Origin: an uncultured Campylobacter sp. | GTDB taxonomy: Bacteria; Campylobacterota; Campylobacteria; Campylobacterales; Campylobacteraceae | DNA length: 64,000 nucleotides | Direction of reading: 5' to 3' | Assembly: GCF_938039205.1 (NCBI RefSeq) | Contig: NZ_CALHVM010000023.1 | Span: 1 to 64,000, forward strand | Part shown: piece by piece, positions 16,242 through 24,071 of the stretch | Numbering within the stretch: position 1 is the stretch's first letter | Layout of the letters: the number at the start of each line of letters is the position of its first letter | The notes under the pieces: model-generated | What the model was told of the DNA's origin: nothing | Database searches by the model: none | What the model saw: the letters and a program-made list of their open reading frames with translations, nothing else | Translations under genes and position numbers: made by a program

Positions 16242-17367
16242 GGGCTTTTTTTATAACGTTATCTTTAAAAGCCTGCGCTTTGGCGCGGCTAGAGTGGGCG
16301 TCATCATCGTCTCTATCCTGCTTGGCGCGTGCGTGACGGCGGCCTTTGTAAACGTATATCTTGATATCGACTCAAAAGTAACGAAGGAGCTAAAAAGCTA
16401 CGGCGCAAACGTGGTTTTTGCTCCCGCAGACCCGGTTAGCGACGAGGTAAACGAGGCTAAATTTAACGAAAAGATCGCCAAAATCCCAAGCGACAAGCTA
16501 ATCGGACAGAGCGGATATCTTTTCACGCAGGTAAACATAGGTCCAACGACCGCGATCGCTATGGGCGTCAAATTTAGCGATTTAACGCGGGTTAAGCCGT
16601 TTTTGGAGGTTAAAGAGGGGCAGGGCATAACGCTTGATTTTGACGAGAGAAACGCGCTAATCGGCACCGATCTAGCCAAACAAAGCGGCTTTAAGGTCGG
16701 CGACGTGATCGAAGTAAGACAAATCGGCGCGAACGCGGGCGAAAAAGTAAAGATCCGTGGCATCGTGCAAGACGGCGACAAAGAGGACTCGCTACTCATC
16801 ATCTCGCTGCCTCTAGCGCAAAAGATAGCAAACGAGCCAAACACGCTAAACTACGCCGAAGCCGTAGTAACGGGCAAATTTGACTACATCAGCGAGCTTG
16901 GCAAGAGCCTTAGCGACGAGCAAATTTCGGTTAAACCCGTGGCTAAAATTTCAAAATCAGAGGGCCTAATTTTGGATAAGATTAAGCTTTTGATGGCGCT
17001 AGTTAGCTTTGTTATCTTGCTTATCACTTCAATGTGCGTAAACACGACGCTAAGCGCGATTTTGTTCTCGCGCTCAAAGGAGATTGCGTTGCTTAGGGCG
17101 CTGGGGGCCAGCAAGAAAAACGTGCTAAATTTGTTCGGCGTCGAGACCTTCGTCACTGCGTTTGCGGCGGCTTTGGCGGGTGCTATTTTAGGCTACGGTT
17201 TGGCGCAAATTTTAGGCTACGCGATTTTTGATTCGAGCATCGATTTTAGATTTATGAGCATACCGATAGCGATGGTTATCTCGCTCGTTTTTGCGGGCGT
17301 GGCCTCGATCTATCCGATCAAACGGGCGCTGGAAAACAAGATGGCCGATATTTTAAGAGGAGAATGA
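16228..17367 (+). CDS. FtsX/MacB-type ABC transporter permease, second subunit
   Basis: A 379-residue partner of the preceding permease, with the same layout: N-terminal membrane anchor (GVIIVSILLGACVTAAFV), periplasmic domain, and three C-terminal membrane helices. The coupling segment 'LFSRSKEIALLRALGASKKN' is the FtsX-family hallmark. The start overlaps the previous gene by 14 bases, and the stop is one base before the ATPase start, so the three genes are tightly coupled. The two permeases are clearly paralogous but diverged, suggesting a heterodimer. It corresponds to Cj1662. Confidence 0.88.
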   Translation: MIANKGFFYNVIFKSLRFGAARVGVIIVSILLGACVTAAFVNVYLDIDSKVTKELKSYGANVVFAPADPVSDEVNEAKFNEKIAKIPSDKLIGQSGYLFTQVNIGPTTAIAMGVKFSDLTRVKPFLEVKEGQGITLDFDERNALIGTDLAKQSGFKVGDVIEVRQIGANAGEKVKIRGIVQDGDKEDSLLIISLPLAQKIANEPNTLNYAEAVVTGKFDYISELGKSLSDEQISVKPVAKISKSEGLILDKIKLLMALVSFVILLITSMCVNTTLSAILFSRSKEIALLRALGASKKNVLNLFGVETFVTAFAAALAGAILGYGLAQILGYAIFDSSIDFRFMSIPIAMVISLVFAGVASIYPIKRALENKMADILRGE

Positions 17368-17368
17368 T

Positions 17369-18106
17369 ATGCAATACGCGATAAGATTAAACGGGATAGA
17401 AAAAAGATTTGGCGAAGTAAGGGCGCTGGAGGGCATTACCTTTGACGTAAACGCCGGCGAGTGGGTTAGCATAATGGGCCCAAGCGGTAGCGGTAAAAGT
17501 ACGCTGGTAAATATCCTCTCGCTGATGGACGTGCCAACCGCAGGTACGTACACGCTAGGCGGAGACGACGCTAGCAGACTTAGCGACGAGGAGACGCTCA
17601 AATTTCGCCGCGAAAAGATCGGGCTGATATTTCAGCAGTTTCACCTCATCCCCTACCTAAACTGCGTCGAAAACGTGATGATAGCGCAGTACTATCACAG
17701 CAGCGTGGACGAAGAGGACGCTAAAAAGGCTCTCGAGCGAGTGGGTCTAGGACACAGGCTAGATCACCGTCCGAGTCAGCTTAGCGGCGGCGAGCAGCAG
17801 CGTCTGTGCATCGCGCGCGCCCTGATAAACGATCCTGATATCTTGATAGCCGACGAGCCGACGGGCAACCTAGATGAAGCAAACGAGCGCGTAGTTTTGG
17901 AGCTATTTCAAAAGCTGCGAAGCGAAGGCAAAACCATCCTGCTCATCACGCACAACCCCGATCTTGGGCAGTTTGGCGACAAGATCGTCTATCTAAGGCA
18001 CGGCAAGATGGAAAATATCCACTACGTGAGCGACGGCGAGCGTGCGGAGGCATGCGAGAGGCTAGCAAGCGAACCAAAAGGTCAAACCGCCTTTGCTACG
18101 GTTTAA
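17369..18106 (+). CDS. ABC transporter ATP-binding protein (LolD/MacB type)
   Basis: ATPase subunit of 245 residues for the preceding two permeases. It shows Walker A GPSGSGKST (about residues 37-45), a Q-loop 'LIFQQFHLIPYL', the signature LSGGEQQR, Walker B ILIADEPTGNLD and an H-loop 'LLITHNPD'. Length and sequence match the MacB/LolD subfamily that works with FtsX-like permeases. It is the Cj1663 equivalent. The C-terminal 25 residues after 'LRHGKME' are not conserved in the family. Confidence 0.93.
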   Translation: MQYAIRLNGIEKRFGEVRALEGITFDVNAGEWVSIMGPSGSGKSTLVNILSLMDVPTAGTYTLGGDDASRLSDEETLKFRREKIGLIFQQFHLIPYLNCVENVMIAQYYHSSVDEEDAKKALERVGLGHRLDHRPSQLSGGEQQRLCIARALINDPDILIADEPTGNLDEANERVVLELFQKLRSEGKTILLITHNPDLGQFGDKIVYLRHGKMENIHYVSDGERAEACERLASEPKGQTAFATV

Positions 18107-18119
18107 ATTTGGGAGAGTT

Positions 18120-18617
18120 ATGATAAAAAAATATATACTTTTAGTTTTTGCGGCGGCGATGATAGCTGGCTGCGGAAATAGCGGCTTTGATAAACACCAC
18201 ATTAGCCTAAACTCGCCAAAGGGCGTCGATACGCACTATTTTCCCGAGGGCAGACGACTCAAAACGGACGGCAAGCCATACATGCTATTTTTCTTCGGCA
18301 CTTCTTGCGGCGCCTGCGTAGCGCAAGCTCCGATCGTAAATGAAATTTACTACGAATTTAAGGACAAATTCGGCGTTTACGGGATATTTGGACCCAGCCT
18401 CGGATTTGATAAAGATATCGACATGGTTAGGCAGCACCATATCGACTACGACGTCATTAGCGATAAAGTTTCGGTCGATTATTTCAGCAAAGCCGTCGGC
18501 GGCGTGATGGGCGTGCCCGCGATATTCGTCTTTGACGGCGAGGGCAATCTCAAAAAGCGCTTCATCGGACTCACGCCAAAAGCAACTCTTGAAAACGAGA
18601 TCAAGCTCGTGTTATAA
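18120..18617 (+). CDS. TlpA-like thioredoxin lipoprotein
   Basis: A 165-residue lipoprotein with a thioredoxin fold. I choose the ATG at 18120 because GGGAG lies five bases upstream and the result is a proper lipoprotein signal, MIKKYILLVFAAAMIAGC; a TTG further upstream lacks these. The redox motif CGAC appears in 'FFFGTSCGACVAQAPIVNEIY', and the cis-proline loop is 'VMGVPAIFVFD'. It ends the iron-locus operon, as the thioredoxin-like genes Cj1664/Cj1665 do in C. jejuni. A role in reducing periplasmic thiols of the P19/FTR1 system is inference. Confidence 0.9.
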   Translation: MIKKYILLVFAAAMIAGCGNSGFDKHHISLNSPKGVDTHYFPEGRRLKTDGKPYMLFFFGTSCGACVAQAPIVNEIYYEFKDKFGVYGIFGPSLGFDKDIDMVRQHHIDYDVISDKVSVDYFSKAVGGVMGVPAIFVFDGEGNLKKRFIGLTPKATLENEIKLVL

Positions 18618-18726
18618 ATTTACTCAAACGTAAAGATTTAGTAGTAAAATACGCTTAAATTTGATCCTGAATTTGACCCGACCGCGTTAAATTTGCGGCG
18701 GTCAAATTTGAATAAGGAGACGCAAA

Positions 18727-19320
18727 ATGAAACTAAAAATTTTCTCTATTTTGCTATTTGCGATTTTTTTCGTAGGCTGCGGCGAGCCCCGCACGCCCGA
18801 GCTTTATGCTAGAAGCACAGTGCCTATTTTTATCACTAACGGCGACGTGAAAAAAGCCTCGCGTAGCGTCTATGTTTACTTTAAAAACTCCTGCGGCTAC
18901 GCAAACACGCTAGAAAACACCGTGCGAAACAAGCTACTGCAAAACGGCTTTACGCAAAGCATGGATCAAAAGAGCGCAGACGTCGTGATAATGGGCGATT
19001 TTGCGAGTTTGCAGCGCCTTGAGCGACGCGAGCGCCCGCGAGTGTATATGAATATGGGATATGGCTTTGGCAGCTATGGGCGCGCACGAAGTATGGGCTT
19101 TGGCATGCTTTTTGGCGACCCGTTTGACGATGATTTTTACGACAGGACGGATTATTATCTTTATAGAGCCTATATCAGCGTGATGATCCGCGCAAACGGC
19201 AGCGAGCAAAGGACAAATCTCGAGATCGAAAGCGGCCAAAATCTTTATTCGCCAAGTTATATAATCCCATACATAGAAGAAAAGGCGGCGACGCAGATAC
19301 TTAGTTTCTTTTATCCTTAA
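18727..19320 (+). CDS. TraT-like outer-membrane lipoprotein
   Basis: A 197-residue lipoprotein with the signal MKLKIFSILLFAIFFVGC. The central part (SRSVYVYFKNSCG...LENTVRNKLLQNGF...ADVVIMGDF) resembles the TraT complement-resistance/surface-exclusion family, in which 'vfl-ikNtSd' is followed by an amphipathic helix and a glycine-rich hydrophobic stretch. Here the glycine-rich stretch is 'YMNMGYGFGSYGRARSMGFG'. TraT proteins are usually about 240 residues, so this is a shorter relative. It has an AAGGAGA ribosome site and no close neighbour. Function in this organism is unknown; the family call is moderate. Confidence 0.6.
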   Translation: MKLKIFSILLFAIFFVGCGEPRTPELYARSTVPIFITNGDVKKASRSVYVYFKNSCGYANTLENTVRNKLLQNGFTQSMDQKSADVVIMGDFASLQRLERRERPRVYMNMGYGFGSYGRARSMGFGMLFGDPFDDDFYDRTDYYLYRAYISVMIRANGSEQRTNLEIESGQNLYSPSYIIPYIEEKAATQILSFFYP

Positions 19321-19321
19321 A

Positions 19322-19563
19322 CGGCTTGTCTTTTTCCTTTATACTTCGCTTTGCTTCGTTGCACTCGCAACTGCAAGCAGAAGGAAATTTCGCCGAAGCT
19401 CGGTTACGTATTTTATATACGCGCCCTCGCTCGGCTCATTTCCGCCTCGTCTAAAGAAAAAATACTTCACCTTATCGTTTTACGCTCAAATTTAAAGTCA
19501 AATTTGTCAATTTCGGCTTCAAATTTTACTCACCGAGACCCGCACCTTGAAAATGTAAATTTG
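19322..19563 (+). repeat. Dispersed palindromic repeat, family 1, copy A
   Basis: Left arm GGCTTGTCTTTTT...TATACTTCG, right arm CGCCTCGTCTAAAG...AAAATACTTCACC, and a tail ACCGAGACCCGCACCTTGA that copy B (21594-21790) also carries. The centre contains an imperfect palindrome ACGTATTTTATATACGCGCC that recurs in copies C and E. Copies A and B stand in the same orientation on either side of the TonB-barrel gene. No open frame is supported in the element. Confidence 0.7.
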
Positions 19564-19656
19564 AGTTTTTAAATTTTACACATCGATTCAGACTATTCAC
19601 TCTTTGCCTAAAATTTACGTTTATCAAATTTAACTTCTCTAGCGTCAAAAACGAAA

Positions 19657-19718
19657 ATCAAGATTTTTTCAAATATTTTTCTATATAATTATGATACAAA
19701 AAATCAAAATTATCATAA
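19657..19718 (+). promoter_or_regulatory. Promoter and operator of the TonB-barrel gene
   Basis: ATCAAGATTTTT (19657-19668) is followed, 15 bases later, by TATAATTAT (19684-19692). The same two blocks with identical spacing occur upstream of the ABC-nnrS operon at 22099-22134. Just downstream is an inverted repeat TTATGATA (19689-19696) / TATCATAA (19711-19718), overlapping the -10 and start region, where a repressor could bind. The regulator is not identified. Confidence 0.6.
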
Positions 19719-19728
19719 AGGATACTAA

Positions 19729-21582
19729 ATGAGATTAGCTATCAGTCTAGCTACGGCTGCGACGGCGCTGCTCGCAAATGGCGCAAATCCTGACGCCATA
19801 AAGCCGATAAAGGATTTTACGCCTCCGCCGCCATATACGCCAAACGTCGCTCAAAGCGCATTTCCGGAAAATCAATTTGACCGCGCGCCTAGGGACGATT
19901 ATTTTTTCGTGACGGATTTGCTTGATAATTCTATGGATAAATTTCACGTCGCGGGCGGATTTTACGGCAGGACGTTTTACGGTTCGGGACTTTTTAAATA
20001 CCGCGGCGCAAATTTCTATACGATTTTAAACGCAAATTTTTCTAAAGCCAACCGCTACAAAGATGGCGGCAGCAGGGAGTGGAACTACGGCTACGCCAGG
20101 CAGGGGCAAAGCGCGGTCGTGGGTTTCGTGCCTAGCGAGCTAAGCGAGTTTAGATTTACGCTCGTGCACGATAATATTGACGACGACAAGCAGCCTCACC
20201 ACCTTATGGACGCCGTTAAAACCGAGCGATACGTCGGTAAATTTAACGCTCGCATCGGCGCGGAGGATCTATCAAATACGCTAAATTTCGAGCTAATGCT
20301 ACGCGACGTGAGCAGAAACGCCGACAACTATCATCTAAGGAGTGCGGCGCAGACGGTCAAGGTCGAACTGGATAGAAAAATCGTGGACGCCGAGCTAAAA
20401 TACGACGCGGACTTGGGCGACTTTCACAATCTCGCAGGTATCAGCTATCAGCACGATAATCATGAGGGCAAAAGGTATCAGAGGCAGCCCAGCGGCTGGG
20501 TTTTTAACGGCTATAGGTTCGCCGACGTGACAAATAAGCGAACGAGGATTTTTGATACGCTAAGCTATAAATTTAGCGACGCTCACAAGCTTAGCCTTGC
20601 GCTAAACTACGACTGGATGAAGTCAAATTTGCGTGGACTAAACGAGCCATATTTTGCGCCCGCCGCACCGCTTAGGACGGTCAAGGGGCTTATCCGTAGC
20701 GTTTACGGCTACGATTTTGACGGTAGCGTCAAGCAAGACGGCCTAAGCGCCAGCCTAAAATACGACTTCACGCCAAACGAGCTAGATAGCTACTACGCGG
20801 CGCTCGAGAGCTTGCAGCGCATACCCGGCAATATGGAGCGATTTAACACGCTTTACGGTCCGATGAATAACGGCTGGGTGAGCAACCCGCTGCTAAAGCT
20901 CGAGCGTCACAACCGCGTAAATTTGGGCTTTACTTACAAGAGCGAATTTTATAAAGAATACATGAGTTCGCGCCAGGGCGAGGATAGCTTTAGCCTGGGC
21001 GGGTACTTTATCGCAGACGACGCACAGGATCTGGTTATCTACGATCGCCGCCACTCGGCCGCTGCTGCGCCGATGAATAAAAACGCCGTTATCACGCGCA
21101 ACGTCGATGCTAGAATTTACAGCGTAAATTTGCGCGGAGAGTATAACTTCGCGCGAAATTTCGGGTTAAAAACATCGCTATTTTACAACTATGGACAAAA
21201 CAAAACCGACGGCAGACCGCTCTATCAGATCCGCCCGTTTGAGGCAAATTTAGCCTTTGATTACAAAGACTACGCGAGCTTTGGCAGCTACAATATCGGC
21301 ACTGCGGTGCGCTACGTAGCAAAGCAAAACATGGGAGATTTCGATAAAACCACCGGCTTTGGTATCGACAAGCGCGAAGCCGCAAAGAGCTTTACGACGA
21401 TGGACGTTTACGGCGGATTTGAGTTTAAAAACAGCTGGGGCTTGAGGCTTGGCGTGACGAATATCTTTGATAAAGATTACGCCGAGTTTATCAGTGGCGA
21501 GCACGTAGGGGCGCTAGATCCCGATCCGGTAGTGCATGCGCCGGGGAGGGCGGTGTTTGTCAGTTTTCACTCTAGTTTTTAA
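19729..21582 (+). CDS. TonB-copper-family outer-membrane barrel lacking a plug domain
   Basis: A 617-residue outer-membrane beta-barrel with signal peptide MRLAISLATAATALLANGA. From about residue 70 the sequence follows the barrel of the NosA/OprC TonB-copper receptor family: 'FHVAGGFYGRTFYGS', 'ANRYKDGG', 'SELSEFRFTLVHDNIDD', 'NYHLR', and the terminal 'VTNIFDKDYAEF' and 'APGRAVFVSFHSSF' with the final aromatic Phe. In that family the barrel is preceded by a plug of roughly 130 residues; here only about 45 residues separate the signal peptide from the first barrel strands, and neither plug motifs nor a TonB box is evident. The gene could be a plugless channel or a decayed receptor, but the frame is intact. 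It stands alone with its own promoter, which resembles that of the following operon. Confidence 0.75.
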   Translation: MRLAISLATAATALLANGANPDAIKPIKDFTPPPPYTPNVAQSAFPENQFDRAPRDDYFFVTDLLDNSMDKFHVAGGFYGRTFYGSGLFKYRGANFYTILNANFSKANRYKDGGSREWNYGYARQGQSAVVGFVPSELSEFRFTLVHDNIDDDKQPHHLMDAVKTERYVGKFNARIGAEDLSNTLNFELMLRDVSRNADNYHLRSAAQTVKVELDRKIVDAELKYDADLGDFHNLAGISYQHDNHEGKRYQRQPSGWVFNGYRFADVTNKRTRIFDTLSYKFSDAHKLSLALNYDWMKSNLRGLNEPYFAPAAPLRTVKGLIRSVYGYDFDGSVKQDGLSASLKYDFTPNELDSYYAALESLQRIPGNMERFNTLYGPMNNGWVSNPLLKLERHNRVNLGFTYKSEFYKEYMSSRQGEDSFSLGGYFIADDAQDLVIYDRRHSAAAAPMNKNAVITRNVDARIYSVNLRGEYNFARNFGLKTSLFYNYGQNKTDGRPLYQIRPFEANLAFDYKDYASFGSYNIGTAVRYVAKQNMGDFDKTTGFGIDKREAAKSFTTMDVYGGFEFKNSWGLRLGVTNIFDKDYAEFISGEHVGALDPDPVVHAPGRAVFVSFHSSF

Positions 21583-21593
21583 AATTTGAGCGG

Positions 21594-21790
21594 CGGCTTG
21601 TCTTTTTGCTCTATACTTCGTTGCTTTTAAATTTGGCTCGGTCATTACCTATATGGTAACTCCCGTCGCCAAATTTAAAAAGCGCCTCGTCTAGAACAAA
21701 AATACTTCGCCTTATTTTTTTTTGATTCAAATTTGAGGTCAAATTTGCAAATTTTACCCACCGAGACCCGCATCTTGAAAATGCAAATTT
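21594..21790 (+). repeat. Dispersed palindromic repeat, family 1, copy B
   Basis: Same arms as copy A: GGCTTGTCTTTTT...CTATACTTCGTTG and CGCCTCGTCTAGAACAAAAA with TACTTCGCCTTAT, then the tail CCGAGACCCGCATCTTGA. The centre differs and holds its own palindrome (TTACC-TATAT-GGTAA). It follows the stop of the TonB-barrel gene and may contribute to its 3' end. Confidence 0.7.
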
Positions 21791-21858
21791 AAATTTACGA
21801 CGCTTTGCGTCAGCAAAGCAATGTCGCCACCTCTAACGTGCAGTGGGGCTGGAGAGGG

Positions 21859-21913
21859 TTTGGGAGAGGAAGGGGCGCGCTCCGTAAGTAGAGAAACCCC
21901 TTCCTCTCCCAAA
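21859..21913. repeat. Long perfect hairpin with G-rich arm
   Basis: A perfect 17-base inverted repeat, TTTGGGAGAGGAAGGGG (21859-21875) and CCCCTTCCTCTCCCAAA (21897-21913), with a 21-base loop. It is purine/pyrimidine-segregated and unlike the surrounding AT-rich DNA. It sits in a 726-base gap (21583-22308) without a supported gene. A second small hairpin, GCTTTGC-GTCA-GCAAAGC, lies at about 21802-21819. Confidence 0.7.
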
Positions 21914-22098
21914 GAAAAGAGAAAGGCGGATATAAAAGGGAGCTCTTTTGCTTCAGCTTTGCCTCGCAACTGCAAAGCAGAGCGTAATTCAAGCCCCTTC
22001 CCACATAACAAGAAAGTAAAAGTTGAAAGTCGTTTTATCAAATTTTAAATTTACTGTCCAAATTTAATGAATCAAATCAACAAAAAATCAAAATTTAG

Positions 22099-22134
22099 AT
22101 CAAGATTTTTGATTTAAATCTTGGGTATAATTAT
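22099..22134 (+). promoter_or_regulatory. Promoter and operator of the ABC-nnrS operon
   Basis: ATCAAGATTTTT (22099-22110) and TATAATTAT (22126-22134) repeat the arrangement seen at 19657-19692. An inverted repeat CAAGATTT (22101-22108) / AAATCTTG (22116-22123) overlaps the expected -35 position, and TTGAT-TTAA-ATCTT (22109-22122) matches eight of ten bases of an FNR/CRP-type site. The predicted leader is about 170 bases before the ATG at 22309. Confidence 0.6.
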
Positions 22135-22308
22135 CAAAAATAAGTTGAGGTAAGCTCGAATTTGCCTCGAGTAAATTTAGCATTTTTGCGGTGCGGGTCT
22201 GGACGGGTCAAATTTAGCTATTAAATTTTACGATCAAATTTAACGCCTGGGGGCGAGCCGCAAAGCGAAACGAAATAAAATTTAAAATCTTAATACAAGG
22301 AGAAAGTT

Positions 22309-23271
22309 ATGAACAGACGAGGATTTTTAGGACTCGGCGCGGCGCTGGGCGCTACGACGATGGCTCCTAGCCTTTTTGCGAAGGAAAACTTTACGATGTG
22401 GGGCGCGCCTGCGATCCCTAGCGTGATAATGGCCGTGGCAAGCATACAAGGCGAGCTAGCTAAGACACACGACGTGAGGCTGCGCATCTGGAACACTCCG
22501 GACGTCCTGCGCGCGGGCGTGGCTAGCGGCGATATCAAAGTCACTATGTCGCCCTCAAACGTCGCTGCAAACCTGCGAAATCAGGGGTTAAATTTCGCGA
22601 TGTTAAATTTACTCACGCTAGGCGTCATGAACGCGATGATAAAGGACGAGAGCATCAAGACGCTAGAGGACTTCGTCGGTAAAAAAATCATAATGCCGTT
22701 TAAAAACGATATGCCCGATCTCGTACTACGCGCGCTTTGCAAGAAACGCGGCATAGACGCGAGCAAGCTTGACATCACGTACACCCAGACTCCGCCTGAA
22801 GCGGTGGGGCTGTTTATCCAAAAGGACTACGACGTGCTTATCGTGCCGCAGCCTCTTAGCGAAGCGACGATTTTGCGCGGTAAAAAAGCGGGCGTAGCTG
22901 TGCATTACGGGCTTGATTTTCCTAAAACTTGGGGCGAGAGCTTTAATGCCAAGCCATACATTCCGATGGCGGGTATCATCGTCAATGTGGACTACTACGA
23001 GGCAAATCGCGCGCTTTTTGAGACGCTGCACTCCGATCTAACGAGCGCGCTAAAATGGATCCTAGAAAACAAGCAAAGTGCAGCTAAAATCGGCGCCGAG
23101 TATCTGCCGGCTCCAGAGCCTGCGCTAGCCGGGGCTTTTGATAAAGCAAATTTGACCGTAACAAAAGCGCATGAGTTGCAAGACGACGTAATGGCTTTTT
23201 TTGAGCAAATTTTCGAGTTTAATCCAAAACTTCTGGGCGGTAAAATGCCCGATAAGAGCCTGTTTTTATGA
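22309..23271 (+). CDS. ABC transporter substrate-binding protein (SsuA/NMT1-like), Tat-exported
   Basis: A 320-residue periplasmic binding protein of the nitrate/sulfonate/taurine/thiamine-precursor type. The N terminus is a twin-arginine-like signal (MNRRGFLGLGAALGATTMA), suggesting export in folded form. The family pattern is visible in 'WGAPAIPSVIMAVAS', 'TLEDFVGKKIIMPF', 'YTQTPPEAVGLFIQKDYDVLIVPQP' and 'MAGIIVNVDYYEANRALFETL'. A strong AAGGAGAAAG ribosome site precedes the start. It overlaps the permease gene by four bases. The substrate cannot be told from sequence; linkage to a TonB-copper-type barrel and nnrS points toward metal or nitrogen-oxide metabolism rather than sulfonates. Confidence 0.85.
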   Translation: MNRRGFLGLGAALGATTMAPSLFAKENFTMWGAPAIPSVIMAVASIQGELAKTHDVRLRIWNTPDVLRAGVASGDIKVTMSPSNVAANLRNQGLNFAMLNLLTLGVMNAMIKDESIKTLEDFVGKKIIMPFKNDMPDLVLRALCKKRGIDASKLDITYTQTPPEAVGLFIQKDYDVLIVPQPLSEATILRGKKAGVAVHYGLDFPKTWGESFNAKPYIPMAGIIVNVDYYEANRALFETLHSDLTSALKWILENKQSAAKIGAEYLPAPEPALAGAFDKANLTVTKAHELQDDVMAFFEQIFEFNPKLLGGKMPDKSLFL

Positions 23272-24065
23272 TACTTATAGATAACGTCAAAAAAGACCGC
23301 GGCGCGCTCTTAAAGGTTGCGGACTACCTTTGGGGCGGCTTTAGCGGTCTTGCGACGATAGCGCTTATCATCGCGCTTTGGCAGATCGGCAGCGAGCTGG
23401 GAGGGGAGTTTTTACTCCCGGCTCCGCAGGTTGTTTTCGTGCGGGCGTACGAGCTTTTGGCGAATTATAAAAACAGCGAGATAAACATCACTCTCGTGCG
23501 CTCGCTAGTGGGCGTCGGTACGGCCTGTGCTATCGGTATCACGCTGGGGCTGGTTGCGGGCGCGTATAAAAGCTTTGCCGCATTTTTAAAGCCCGTGATC
23601 ACGACGCTGCTTTCTATGCCGCCTATTATTTGGATCGTTTTAGCTATATTTTGGTTCGGGTTTGGAAACGCGAGCACCATCTTTACGATCATCATCACGG
23701 TTTTGCCGCTGACGTTTGCTAGCTCGATGGTCGGCATGATGAGCGTTAGCGAGGAGCTAAAGGAGATGTTTGACGCCTATAAACTGGGCGTTTGGAAAAA
23801 AATTCGCCACCTTTACGTTCCGCATCTAACTAGCCACATCATCAGCTCTCTAAGCGTCGCCGTAGGCATGGGCGTAAAGATCGTCATCATGGGCGAGCTG
23901 CTAGGCGCGAACGACGGTATGGGCGCAAAGATCGCAAACGCGCGCGTGATGCTAGATACTACCGAGGTGATGGCCTACGTCGTTCTTACTATCGCTATCA
24001 TTATGCTTTTTGAGTACCTGGTTATCGAGCCGCTAAAGATCACGCTAATGCCGTGGAAAAGGTAG
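23268..24065 (+). CDS. ABC transporter permease (SsuC/TauC-like)
   Basis: A 265-residue inner-membrane permease with about six predicted helices. The EAA-loop region of binding-protein-dependent importers is seen at 'EELKEMFDAYKLGVWKKIRHLYVPHL', in line with the SsuC/TauC family (usual length 250-270). It overlaps the binding-protein gene by ATGA and is followed six bases later by the ATPase gene. It forms the membrane channel of the importer encoded by 22309-24761. Confidence 0.9.
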   Translation: MILIDNVKKDRGALLKVADYLWGGFSGLATIALIIALWQIGSELGGEFLLPAPQVVFVRAYELLANYKNSEINITLVRSLVGVGTACAIGITLGLVAGAYKSFAAFLKPVITTLLSMPPIIWIVLAIFWFGFGNASTIFTIIITVLPLTFASSMVGMMSVSEELKEMFDAYKLGVWKKIRHLYVPHLTSHIISSLSVAVGMGVKIVIMGELLGANDGMGAKIANARVMLDTTEVMAYVVLTIAIIMLFEYLVIEPLKITLMPWKR

Positions 24066-24071
24066 TTTGCT

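Noticed and set aside
21754..22048. Open frames on both strands in the gap after the barrel gene
   Set aside because: They arise from the G-rich inverted repeat, have mirrored compositions and no start signals.
19322..22048. CRISPR array suggested by repeated blocks around 19.3 and 21.6 kb
   Set aside because: The blocks are two long copies 2.2 kb apart with a gene between, not short regularly spaced repeats; no cas genes are present.
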